A DNA stretch of 64,000 nt from Oenanthe sinensis (lineage: Eukaryota > Streptophyta > Magnoliopsida > Apiales > Apiaceae). The number at the start of each line of letters is the position of its first letter. Position 1 is the first letter of the stretch. The notes below the pieces were generated by a model. The model made no database searches. It worked only from the letters and a program-made list of their open reading frames with translations, and was not told the origin of the DNA. The translations under genes were made by a program, and so were the position numbers. The DNA is taken from NCBI GenBank assembly GCA_028671895.1, contig CM053806.1:19169001-19233000 (forward strand). Direction: 5' to 3'. Positions 47,800 to 58,799 of the stretch are shown here, piece by piece.

Positions 47800-50700
47800 T
47801 TAGCCCATCTTTCTTCTCTTCTCAGCATTCTCCTTTAGCTGCCTCATGAAAGAACTCCTCAAAATTGCTTCATCCCTGTCAGTTTCTCCAAGCTGCCTCA
47901 TTAGGTAGTGTATTTCTTCATCTGTGATTTTGTCCAGATATTTACAGATATCAAAGAACTTTGTGTTGCCCTCCACATCTGTAAAAATCATAGCATACTT
48001 TGGCTCCAACACCACATTTTTGACCTGTGACTTCCATAGCTTTAGAGGTGAATCAGGTTCAGCTTCTGCCTTGGTTCTTCTTAATCTTGAAATTTGCTGT
48101 TGAATCTCCTAAGCAATTGTTGTGTTGAGTTTGTACTTTTTGTTGAGTAGAGGAAGAATAGTCTTTAAAACATTATAACTCTGCTTCATTATCACTTTGA
48201 TGGAATATGTGATCTTCACTCCATTTTCCTACTCTAATCTCATAGATTCCTCTTGATTAGAAGTAGCAGGATGAGTCCTTAATCCAATTAGTCCTTTTTC
48301 ATTAATTATTGGTATTCCCTTCATATCATAACCTTCAATTGTCATCTCCTCCCTTATTTCTTCTTGTTGTCCTTGAAGGTTTTCCTGAACCACTATTTCT
48401 TGAGTAATACTTGACCTTTTCCTGGCCATAGCTATTTTTCTCTTTTTCCTTAGTGGTTTCTCCATTGATTGATCTTCCATATTCCATTCTATTTCCATTT
48501 GCCTTGCTATTTCCTCATTTTCCTTTTCTCTCCTTGCAGCATATGACAATCCTGTAGAAATAGCTCCCTAAAGAATCTTCTAGCCAACTGGATCTTTCCT
48601 TTTCTTCTTTTCTTCAATCATTATGGCTTTGCCCTTTTTCTTCTCTTTTAGGGCTTCAAGATCAATTGATATAAAGGCTTCAGCATTTGAGTTGCTTTCT
48701 TTGGCAGCCTTTTGTACATCTTCATTTATTTTTCTTGTTTGAGCAATGAACTCATTCAAGTCTCCTTTTTCTACTACCTCTATCACCAACTCTGTGCTTC
48801 TCTTCAAATCTTCAATTCTTTTCCTTTCTCTCTCAATCATTGATTGAGTTTCTCTTTCCCTAGAGATCCTTCTAGCTTCTAGATCAGTTTCAAATTTCCT
48901 GAATTCCTCCTTTTTCTGTTCTAAGTCATTTTTGGGAGAATTCGATGACTTAGATCTCTTTGAAGACTGATTGTCCCTGTTACTTCTGTACTTGAATCTT
49001 TTTGTTGCAGAACCACCAATGCCACTTGTCTTGTCCATACCAGAATCACCAACACCACCACTTCCACTTCATTTGCCATCACCATCACCATCATCCTTCT
49101 TCTTTGCATTCTCCCCCTTTTTGTTATCATCAATTGGAGGAGGTGGTGGCATTCTGTCAAGGAGCTTTTGAAGAATAGATGCATGAAGACTTTGACCTGC
49201 AATAATAGCATCCATTTTCTTTTCTAGAGAGCCCACTCTAGTTTCCAAAGCTGCAAAGTTCTTTGATTCCTTGAAGAGCTTGTCTTTGATGTGATTCATG
49301 GTGTTGAATGGTAGCTTTTCATCCAATCTCCTGTCCAAGACATCCTTGGTAGTGGAGATAGAGTCCTTGATAATCTCCAGTTCCCTTTTAACTCCCGTCA
49401 CTGTCATCTTTTGAATCTTCAGTGATTCTCTCATACAATGAGCAATTCTCATCTGAGTAGGATCTTTAATTTTGCCTTCCACCATTGCCCTTCTATATTG
49501 AGAGAGAATTTCAGTCTCAGCAGCTTTTAAGGAACCATCAATTTTGCTCATCCATGGCTCCTCATCAGAATCTTCTCCTAGCTCTTCAGGTTCCATATAA
49601 CATACATCTGTTGTATTGGCAATACTTTCCTTCAGATTTCTTGTCCACAGTTCTCTATGATCAATCCCCAAGAGTTATTCTGCATCCCTGTTACTAGAAG
49701 TAGCCAACCCCTGATATTGTGGATTAGGATGGATGAAGTTCTGTGGATCCAAATCACCAGCATCAATCTCCTCTTCAATGTCCTTAGCAACTCCACTTCC
49801 ACTAGCTTCTGCATGTGGTACTCCCCCTAACTCCTAGACTCCCACTTCTTCTGCCATCAATTCACTTTCTAATTCCTGTGCAAATAAAAGAATTGTTTTA
49901 TCTCTCTCACTCATCTCTCTATTTTGCATCAGGATCTCATCCTGGAATCTCACATCTCCCTCACTCATTTTCTGTGCACCTTCTAAGCTGGGGCCCTCAA
50001 GTGTTTCACTCTCATTCCTGGAAAAATAAGAATGTCCTTACTCACTCCCTCTCTTTTTGCCAGGCTGCAATCCTGCCTCTCACTCAACTCACTCATTTCT
50101 AAGAGTGTTTGTGCAACATCAATTGATTGAGCATCAATTGATGTAAAGATATTAAGAGTTGAGGTGTTTGGGATATCCATCGATTGATGCATATCCATCG
50201 ATTGATCTTGAGGATCGATCGATGGCTTATCAGTCGATGGTTGAATATCAATTGATGAAGAAACATCAATTGATGGAGTAGAAACTGTTGAGGAAATTAT
50301 TTGAGAAGAGATATTTTGAATAATGTGAGAAATGGAATCCTGAATATCCTGTGAAGAAGATTCAGGAGAGAGTGTTGGCTTCTCCTTGAAGAATAAAGAG
50401 GGATAATCTGAAAATGTTTGATAATCTATCAAAACATTTTCTGAAGAAATTTTTTGGGATGGAGAAGTAAGAATGGAAGGTATTGGAATTGAGAGAGAAT
50501 GGGGCTGCATCTCATCATTTATATGAGACACATTAACCTGACTTTGTGAAGGCTCCACCACAATTTCCTATGATTTTGCAGTGTGTGATTCCCTATGTGC
50601 AAAGGTGACTTTATTCTTTCTCCTTTTATATGGTGTTATTGTTTTGGCTTGTGTGTCCCCAATTATGTTCTGTGCCCCTGGTGTTGGGATATTTTCAATA

Positions 50701-51745
50701 TTGTCATCCTTTTGAGAGGATGACAATAGGGATGTGGTATTTTTCATATTAACATCCATAGTCTTTTGAGAGACTGTGGAGTGGTTTGGCTGAGGTTGTA
50801 CACCCTCACTCTCCTTATTCTTCTGGGTTCTTTGATGTTCCCCAGTTCCCTCACCACCTACATCTCCTTCTAGTCTATCTACCAAAACAGTTGATTTCAT
50901 TTTCTTTGTTTTTACAACAGCAGGTTTTTGAGAACCTGCTGAGGTTGGTTTCTTAGATTTGGATTTTGAGATTAGTTGCTGACTTGGGAATGAGGGTTGG
51001 GGTCATTACTACTACCCTCCATAGTCACATAAGGCAAAGAAGATTGGGGATTGAAATAAGTTAAGGTAGAGATAAATACCTGAACAAAAGGAGGATAGAT
51101 CAATTCCACATTGCTGTGAAGATTGATCCTTACCAAGTCTTTAAAGACCCTTTTGTTTTGAGTCCAGCAATCCAAAACTTCTGTACTCCTGTCAATCTCA
51201 ATATTCTTGACAAAGTGGTTAATAATAATCATAATAAATCTAGCATAATAAATATGATTAGATCTATTTATTTTATTTCCCAATTTGGCAGACATTTCAT
51301 TGAGTAACAAGCTACCTAAATTATTATATCTATCATATAAAATGTTATACCCTACTTGTTGCATACTTGTTATTGCATCAAAATTACTAACCTTACCATA
51401 AAAACACTTAATTATTGCATCAAAGAAATATGACCATTCTTTTCTTAGATTCTTTCTAACTATACTTCCTAGACTAGCATCAGGAGATGTGTAATTGATT
51501 TCTCTAAGCATGTTTCTAATTTCTGTGTCAGTGGGTGAAATTTCTGTATTATTTGCAGGAAGATTTAAACACTCACCCAAGACTATAGTGGTTAGAATAT
51601 ACATATGTCCTTTGCAATCAAAGGAGATTGAAGATAAATCATCTACTACTTCTGCTGTAGTCCAGAACTCTTCAACTAGATTGCATATTATCTTTGGTGC
51701 TTCTGTGAGGGGCTTTGATATCCTTAAACTTCTTAGGAATTCCAT
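47800..51745 (-). pseudogene. Broken accessory (post-pol) coding region
   Basis: Same-strand segments lie at 50972-51745 (257 aa), 50568-50900, 49983-50561, 49069-49671, 48580-49038, 48229-48549 and 47800-48015, over three frames separated by single stops. Together they look like one long ORF of over 1,200 codons, now decayed. The first segment has FWTTAEV, DCKGHMYILTTIVLGECL and a YPPFVQVFISTL block; I recall similar text in unannotated post-pol regions of plant copia elements. The middle is Ser/Asp/Gln-rich with SID and SMD repeats. The 48580-49671 part is Lys/Glu/Arg-rich and predicted coiled coil (ERETQSMIERERKRIEDL). No signal peptide or clear membrane segment is visible, so an envelope role is not supported. 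Function unknown. Confidence 0.7.
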
Positions 51746-52494
51746 TAGAGAATGGAATTATGTTGGGGCTTCCTCCACTATGGTGCAAGCAACAAAGTTG
51801 TTGAGTTCGTAGTAGAATCCAGATTGTGAGACTTTCTTTGAAGATGCCATTAGTGTGTTTGAAGATGAGATGAGAATTAACTGGCAGGATTGTTAGTAAT
51901 TATACAGAAACAACAATTTAGAAAGTAGCAGTTAGGGTTATTAGCAGAAGATAGATACAAAGAGAAAGTTCAGAGATTGAAAAAGAGAAAGAGAATTCGT
52001 TAGTAAAAATTGCAAGTAAGAATGAACAATGTTTTAATCTCACTATTTATATTTACTGATTTCTCAATCAATTTCTTACTTAAAATAGAACTTAATTGAC
52101 CGTTAAAAAAAATGAAAAGTAAAAGTTACCAATTTTAGCAATCGATTGTTATACATACATGAATGTATGTATTAATCAATTGATAAAATTAGTAATCAAC
52201 GGCTAGATTTTTGTACAGATCGATTGATGACATGGATTTCTTTATATTCCAGGTCATCAACTGGTAAATCTTGTTTATCGACAGGTACACTTATCCATCG
52301 ATAAATAAATATATCATCAATTGATATATTTATCTGTCGATAGCTACAACTATCCATCGATAGGTAAATATATCATCAATTGATATATTTATCTGTCGAT
52401 AGCTACAACTATCCATCGATAAGAAAAATGTTTATAAGTTGATTAATGAAGAATCAATAGATTAACATAGTCAATGATTAAAATTTACATATTC

Positions 52495-52525
<31 letters not shown>

Positions 52526-52545
52526 TTATCATAACTTTTAAATCA
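51746..52545 (-). other. Noncoding spacer between pol and accessory region, with decamer array
   Basis: No coding frame. Between about 52140 and 52440 palindromic motifs recur every 20-40 bases (ATCGATTG, ATCAATTGAT, CATCGATAA), including an imperfect duplication of about 60 bases near 52300-52425. A (TA)n tract lies at 52495-52520. The remainder (51870-52080) is purine-rich on the plus strand and could hold the leader of a separate transcript for the accessory ORF; that is inference. Confidence 0.6.
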
Positions 52546-53223
52546 TTAAACATAATTAAGCATACCTAAATCACAGACCAATCTATTGAAAGAAGATTCA
52601 TCTAGTGGTTTGGTAAAAATGTCTGCAAGTTGTCTTTCACTAGGGACAAAATGTAATTCAACTGTACCATTCATTACATGTTCCCTAATGAAGTGATACC
52701 TTATGTCAATGTGCTTGGTTCTGGAATGTTGCACAAGATTTTCTGTTATAGCAATTGCACTTGTATTATCACAGAAAATAGGAATCTTGTTCATGTTGAA
52801 CCCATAATCAAGTAGTTGATTCCTCATCCATAATATTTGTGCACAGCAACTTCCAGCTGCAATGTATTCAGCCTCTGCAGTAGATGTAGATACTGAATTC
52901 TGCTTTTTACTGAACCATGATACAAGCTTGTTTCCTAGAAATTGACAGGAGTCTGTTGTACTTTTTCTGTCAATTCTGCAACCTGCATAGTCTGCATCTG
53001 AATAACCAATTAGATCAAATCCAGAATTGCTGGGATACCAAATTCCAAGATTTGGAGTTCCCTTGAGATATCTGAATATTCTTTTTATTGCAATCAAATG
53101 AGATTCTCTAGGATCAGCCTGAAATCTAGCACACAAACATGTAGCAAACATTATGTCTGGCCTACTTGTAGTTAAATAAAGTAATGAGCCAACCATGCCT
53201 CTATAACTTGAAATGTCCACCAT
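52546..53223 (-). pseudogene. RNase H segment of copia pol
   Basis: The text YRGMVGSLLYLTTSRPDI, GYSDADYAGCRIDRKSTT, STAEAEYIAAGSCCAQILWM, FCDNTSAIAI and HSRTKHIDIRYHFIRE is the standard copia RNase H order, with the acidic residues D (SDAD), E (AEAEY) and D (CDN) present. It ends DIFTKPLDESSFNRL. This part is unbroken. Confidence 0.92.
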
Positions 53224-53241
53224 AGCTTCTTTAGTATTCAG

Positions 53242-53700
53242 TTAAAGTTTAGTTGCAGTGGCCATGGGAGTTTTTGCAGAAGAACATTCACTTAAATCAA
53301 ATCTCTTTAATAAATCAGAAATATATTTGGTTTGATTTATGAAAATGCCATTTTTGACTTGTTTGACTTGCAAACCTAGAAAGTAGGTAAGTTCTCCCAT
53401 CATGCTTATTTCATATTTACTTTGCATCAAATTAGCAAACTTTTGACAAAGTTTTTCATTAGTTGAGCCAAAAATAATGTCATCTACATAGATTTGAACA
53501 AGAATCATAGAGCCACTAACATTTCTATGAAAGAGAGTTTTGTCAACTGTACCTCTTGTGAAGTGATTCTCAATCAAGAATTTAGATAGAGTTTCATACC
53601 AGGCCCTAGATGCTTGTTTTAATCCATAAAGTGCATTCAGAAGATAGTACACAAATCCAAGATGAATAAGAATCTTAAATATTGCTTGTTGATTCATTTT
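53242..53700 (-). pseudogene. Reverse transcriptase, C-terminal half only
   Basis: The segment starts abruptly at LGFVYYLLNALYGLKQASRA, right after the integrase tail. It contains the catalytic box YVDDIIFGS and the MGELTYFLGLQVKQ block. The RT fingers and motif A (KWVFR, ARLVA, MDVKxAFLNG), about 200 residues in related elements, are missing. So this RT lacks one catalytic Asp of the triad. A TAA (53242-53244) separates it from RNase H. Confidence 0.88.
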
Positions 53701-54661
53701 CAAAATGCAACAGATCATGAAATCCTTCATCAAACAACCCTTGAATTTTCTTGTCATCAAAGACTACATGCATAGATTCCATAACAATGTGTAATCTAAG
53801 ATTGTAGACTCTGTATGCTTTGGTTGTTATTCCATATTCAACAAATATAGCTTCATCAGCCTTGGCTTCAAATTTTCCTAGATTTTCACCTTGATTTCTC
53901 AGTACAAAACATTTGCAGCCAAATACATGAAGAAAGTTAATTGTTGGCTTCTTGTCCTTCTTCATCAACTGATATGGAGTTTTGCCTTGAATTTGATTGA
54001 CCATGGAGATATTCTGAATGTAGCAAGCAGTATTAATTGCTTCTGCCCAGAAGTATGTAGGTAGTTTTGCTTCTTCTAACATAGTTCTAGCAGCTTCAAT
54101 CAAGGTCCTATTTTTCATTTCAACTTCTCCATTTTGTTGTGGAGTTCTTGGTGCAGAGAAATGATGAGTGATACCTTTTTCTTCACATAATTCCTTCATT
54201 GTTGCATTCTTGAATTCAGTACCATTATCACTTCTAATTTTCTTGACCTTCCATTCAGTTCCATTTTCAACATTCTTCACATGATTGATAATTAATTTAC
54301 TTGCCTCATCCTTAGAATGTAAGAAGTATACCCAAGAGAATCTTGTAAAGTCATCCACAATGACTAAGGCATATTTCTTTTTGGCAATTGACATGATGTT
54401 GACTGGTCCAAATAAGTCCATGTGCAATAACTCCAAAGGTTTATCAATTGATGATTCAGACTTTGACTTAAATGATGTTTTTCTTTGTTTTCCCTTTTGA
54501 CAAGCATCACACAATCCATCTTTGGTGAATTCCATCTGTGGAATGCCTCTAACCATATTCTTTCTGACCAATAGATTCATGGCTTTGAAATTCAAATGGG
54601 CTAGTTTCTTGTGCCGCAGCCAACTTCCATCTGAATTTGCTTTGCTCAGCAGGCATGTCAT
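53675..54661 (-). pseudogene. Integrase segment
   Basis: The zinc-binding HHCC region is visible (HKKLAHLNFKAMN with CDACQKGKQ). The catalytic D,D-35-E core shows LHMDLFGPV, IRSDNGTEFKN and the E of QQNGEVEMKNRT. The normal text has a Val-Glu-Arg-Lys-Asn-Arg block here, and this copy reads VEMKNRT. The C-terminal GKTPYQLMKK and FGCKCFVL blocks are present. The frame runs to about 53690 and then meets the RT deletion junction. The integrase joins element DNA to the host chromosome. Confidence 0.9.
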
Positions 54662-54860
54662 TGAGTTTGCCTTTACAGAGTGAAAATCAGCAACATAGAC
54701 ATTTCCTTTCCTTTCTCTAGTTAAGAGAATTTCACCAGATTCCTTCTGAATTTGCTTTGCTCAGCAGGCATGTCATTGAGTTTGCCTTTACAGAGTGAAA
54801 ATCAGCAACATAGACATTTCCTTTCCTTTCTACAGTTAAGAGAATTTCACCAGATTCCTT
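54631..54860 (-). repeat. 115-bp tandem duplication inside pol
   Basis: Units 54631-54745 and 54746-54860 differ at only about two positions (TCTAG against TACAG). The duplication lies between protease and integrase and shifts the frame by one base. The near identity points to a recent event. Confidence 0.95.
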
Positions 54861-55223
54861 ATTGGCTATGATGCATGATCCAGTTGTAAACCATACACCA
54901 TTACCATTATCACACAGTTGACTAATACTGAGCAGGTTGTGCTTCAATCCATCAACTAGTGCCACAGGTTCAATGATAACATTTTCTTTTGCAATTGAGC
55001 CATATTCCAGAGTAAAACCTTTGCTATTATCTCCAAAAATAACTCCTGGGCCAACCTTTTCCACAAACTTTGTGAGCAGGGACAAGTCTCCAGTCATATG
55101 CCTTGAGCATCCACTATCCAAATACCAGAGATTTTTATTTCTATTTCCCTGCACACACATAAAGCAATCAAGTTGTTTTTGGTACCCAAGTTGCCTTGGG
55201 TCCTCTTTCATTAGTTGCAACAT
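54732..55223 (-). pseudogene. Aspartic protease and pre-integrase segment, cut by a tandem duplication
   Basis: The protease active site reads WYLDSGCSRHMTGD, followed by FGDNSKG and the LLSISQLCD block found downstream of the protease core in copia polyproteins. It overlaps the previous segment in a different frame (+1 type shift near 55200). The frame ends at 54732 inside the second copy of a 115-bp direct duplication, whose length is not a multiple of three. Confidence 0.85.
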
Positions 55224-55986
55224 GAGCCTTTGTTGCCAATTTTGGTTCCTTTGGTTTTGGTGAATTTAAATCCACTTTAACTTTGGGAGTAGGCTTTTGG
55301 GGCTTAGACACCTTGGAACTCATGGCAGAATTTCCATGCATTTCATTATTTACATTAGGCATGTTCCATGGCATACCAGGCATGTTCATATTAGCATATG
55401 CAAAGAAGGGGTTATACATGTATGAAACTTGTGCATAGGGCATATGAACATTTGGTTCAACTAAATTAGAAGACATGGCATTCATGAGTATAGGATTGGT
55501 AAACATGGCATTAGCAGTCATAGCATTTGCATTTAAATCATTTGAAGATATGGGTTTCTTTTCATTCCTGCACTGCATAGACAGATGATTTACACTACCA
55601 CATTTAACACATACCTTTCTGGGAGCATACATGTCAGGAGTGTAATTATTATGCTTATTAATGCCTACTTTACCATTCCTTTTCTTTTTCTTCTTCTCAG
55701 ACTTAGGTTGAGTAATTTCCACAGGTGCTATCTTTTCTAATTTCTCTTTTAGTTGTTTCTTGGATAAGCTACCTATGTTAATCCTCTCAGCTTCAGTCTC
55801 AACTTGAATTTTGGTTTCCTTAACAAAATTGATAGGAGTGCTAAATTTTTTCTTTTTGTTAGCCATTGATGATTTACTTGTCGATGGATGCTTATCAGTT
55901 GATTCAGCATCAATCGATTGATAATCCTTATCAGTTGATGAAGGATTACCAGTCGATTGATCTTTATCCATTGAAGTATCAGTCAA
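55168..55986 (-). pseudogene. gag C-terminal/pre-protease segment with second zinc knuckle and SID-type repeats
   Basis: The segment is in the same frame as gag but separated by stops between 56173 and 55986. It begins with repeated Ser/Thr-(M/I/T)-Asp units encoded by the palindromic decamer (SMDKDQS, QSIDAES), then a Lys-rich stretch. A CCHC-type knuckle CVKCGSVNHLSMQC is followed by an Asn/Met/Pro-rich low-complexity part. It ends in KATWVPK, the block that precedes the protease in many Sirevirus-like copia polyproteins. Confidence 0.75.
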
Positions 55987-56172
55987 GGGCTTGCCTATTG
56001 ATTTGGGGAGTTATCCTAGAGTATCTACACCTTGAACATCAATAATTTGTTTGGCAGTTTTAGCAGACCTATTCCATTTGTTAATGGTTTCAATTTCTTC
56101 ACCCAATTGTTCTTTTAATAATTCTTCTCTTTTCAAACTGTTTACTAGTTCATTCCTAGCATCCTTACTTTC

Positions 56173-57618
56173 CTACTTAAATCTATCTAAACAAACAAGT
56201 TCATTTTCAAGAAAAATATTCCTCTCAGTTAAGACATCAATGGTGTTCTTTAACTTGATATTTTCCTTGTTTAGAGATTTAAGTGTGACATGCAAATTGT
56301 ACAACTCATTAGACATTGCATTGATAGTTCTATTGCATTCATCAGTTGTAAGCTCAGAAAATTTTATAGCTAGTACCTGATTTGATGATGAACTAGCTTC
56401 TTCATATTCATGTTTGGCCATTAGAGCTAGATTGATGAATTCCTCTGAATCACTGTCCTCAACAGCCCAGTCCTTCTCTTCAGTGACAAAAGCCTTTTCT
56501 TTCTGTTTCAAGAGGTCAAAGTATTTATTTTTATAATCAATACCATCAAAAGACTTTGCCTTTTCTTGTTTTGGCTTCCTGCACTCATTTGAGAAATGAC
56601 CAGTCAATCCACAGTTAAAGCATTTGAATTTAAATATATCAACCAAATTTTTGTTTTGATTGTTATTTCTAAACTGGGATCCAGGCCTTTGAGCATTTGG
56701 ATTTCTCTTGAATTTTAGCTTTTAAAACTTCATTGACAGAAATGCAAGGTGTTCATCAATCTCATCCAAATCATCCCGAGAGCATGTTTCATTTTCTTCA
56801 CACTTGCCTTTTCCTCTTTTGAATGATTCTTCAACAGCATCACCAGCCATCATGACAGACTCTTCTTTACAGCCACTTTCTTTCTTTTCTTCATTTCCTT
56901 TGACCATCAAAGCCACAGTTTTCTCCTTTCTTTGATTCTTCTCAATCTCCTCATCTTGTTGTATTTCCAACTCATATGTCTTGAGAATACCATAGAGTTT
57001 CTCAAGAGTATAATCCTTGAAGTCCTGATATTGTCTAATGGAAACAGTCATTGGTTTCCAGTCTTTTAGAAGAGATCTAAGAAATTTTAAATTTGTATAC
57101 TCAGTTGCATAAACCCTACCATATAGCTTCAGTCCATTTAATAACTTCTGAAATCTGCTATAAGTATCATTGATGGATTCTCCACTCTTGAAATGAAATG
57201 ATTCATATTTTTGAATCAAGAGTTGCATCTTGTTTTTCCTTACTTGTTCAGTTCCTTCACATAGAGTTTGAAGAGTGTCCCATACCTCTTTTGATGAAGT
57301 ACAGTTTATCACATTGTCAAACATATCTTTATCTAGGCCATTAAACAGAATGTTCATAGCCTTCTTATCTTTAAGAACTTCTTTTTCATCCTCTTCTGTG
57401 TACTCAGAGATGAGTTTAAGAATATGTTTGTCAAGTGCAGGAGTTCCATCAGGGTTCACACCTGTGACTAGCTTCATGGGAATATGAGGACCTTTCTCTA
57501 TGCAGTGAACATAGGAAGGGTCGAGAGAAAGAAGATGCAGATGCATTTTTACCTTCCATGGAAAGTATTCGTCCTTTTCTAACACTAGAATCTTTATACC
57601 TGAATCTTTTTGGCCCAT
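56173..57618 (-). pseudogene. gag (UBN2-type) with zinc knuckle, interrupted by a stop
   Basis: The likely start is the ATG at 57618 (MGQKDSGIK), 47 nt after the PBS; the frame is open further up, but that part is PBS and LTR. The conserved gag text (SKEVWDTLQTLCEGTEQVR, KLYGILKTYELEIQQDE) is typical of the plant copia UBN2 or gag-pre domain. A TAA at 56722-56724 interrupts the frame, and the same frame continues with the knuckle CFNCGLTGHFSNEC. A coiled-coil-like tail rich in Asn, Leu and Glu follows and ends at 56173. Gag forms the particle that packages the element RNA. Confidence 0.85.
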
Positions 57619-57664
57619 ATTGACTGTTCTTGATCTTTTAAACTTTCTGTATGTTGAAAGCCTA

Positions 57665-57676
57665 GCTCTAATACCA
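57665..57676 (-). other. Primer binding site, initiator tRNA-Met type
   Basis: On the minus strand it reads TGGTATTAGAGC, two bases after the LTR, one mismatch from the usual TGGTATCAGAGC. Confidence 0.9.
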
Positions 57677-57678
57677 AT

Positions 57679-58794
57679 TGTTATTCCTAAGAACAATGTC
57701 AATATTTGGAGAAGGGGGGTTGAATACAAATATTAAAACTTTTTAGGGCATTTAATATTTGCTCTTGATGTTTGAAAGATTGACAGAATATGTTTGAACA
57801 AACAACTGAAAATTAAAATGAACAAGAGAGATTTAAAAATTACTGATGGATTGATTTTTCTATCAGATATATATTTTTGCTCAATGTTCTTAGGTTAAAA
57901 ATAACCTAGCTTCGATTTTACAAAGTTAGAAAAAATCAACTGATCTTATAATGTGCTCTTGAGCTTGATCAGTTGATTGTAGAAATATTGTCTAACTCTT
58001 CTCTTTTTCTAACAATGCTACTACACTTGTTTATAAACTACAAGGGTGTTATACAATTCCTATTCTAGGATTGTTTCTATCTGTCACTCTTTTTCCTTTT
58101 TCCTTTTTAGGAAAAGAGACTTGAAAGACAGCTACTGATTGAGTCTTCACAGCCACCCTAGGCTGTCTTCCATAGGTGTGCTTTTGTTCTCTGGATCTAC
58201 AACTGATAGACTTTCTATGTTGCCACAATCAATTGATAATTTGCTGTTAAGCATATCAATTGATTCATCCTTTAATCCATCAACTGATGTTCTTCTTCGA
58301 TTGATCTTTACATCCATCGATTGATAAGAAAAGACTTATCGACTGATAAATGATATTGATCGATATATATCAATCGATGGGTCTTCACACTAGTTGATGG
58401 TCTTCAATTCCTGACTTGGCTTCTTCAATTGATCTCTCATCCATTGAGGCTTCAATATCAATTGATCATCCTTCACTTGTGCAATTTCTTGTCTTCAAAT
58501 AATTACAATTTGATAGTTTAATTTACACATCAATTGATGATCTATATCAATCGACTCTAACATCAATTGATAAGAATAATATCAATTGATTTACACCTTA
58601 TCGATTGAAATAGATTAAGTACACCTATGCTACAATCCAAATTATCAGTTGACTCATATAACATTTCAACTGATAAATGGTTTCCTGATCAATTGATATT
58701 TATAAATTTCATATCAATTGATCAGTTATATAAAACAAAATTTCTATGATTCTAAGATTAATGTTATCATCAAATTATATGTAGATTCCTAACA
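57679..58794 (-). repeat. 5' LTR of the 12.3-kb copia element
   Basis: The 1116-bp LTR reads right to left. Its U3 half (plus coordinates about 58220-58735) is dense in the palindromic decamer ATCAATTGAT and variants such as ATCGATTGAT and ATCAACTGAT. Its U5 end, inverted on the plus strand, has the C-run after TTCAA. Confidence 0.95.
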
Positions 58795-58799
58795 TATAT

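Larger units (their letters stand above)
46503..58799 (-). mobile_element. 12.3-kb Ty1/copia element with long post-pol accessory region
   Basis: The element proper is 46508-58794, flanked by TATAT on both sides (a weak marker, since the flank is a TA repeat). LTRs (57679-58794 upstream, 46508-47624 downstream in element orientation) start TGTTA and end TAACA on the plus strand; I count about 30 differences, roughly 97% identity. PBS at 57665-57676 and PPT at 47625-47638 fix the orientation. The domain order gag with two zinc knuckles, protease, integrase, RT, RNase H, then about 4.9 kb before the 3' LTR is copia-like and resembles the layout of Sirevirus-type elements. Stops, frameshifts, a 115-bp duplication and an RT deletion make this copy non-autonomous. 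Confidence 0.95.

Noticed and set aside
47800..51745. Retroviral-type envelope gene
   Set aside because: Position fits the env-like ORF of Sireviruses, but no signal peptide, transmembrane anchor or glycoprotein features are visible.
49815..51812. Plus-strand ORFs of 63-105 codons
   Set aside because: They are antisense to the broken accessory region of the copia element.
52140..52440. CRISPR-like spaced palindromic repeats
   Set aside because: Spacing and units are irregular, the words recur throughout a plant retrotransposon, and there is no cas context.
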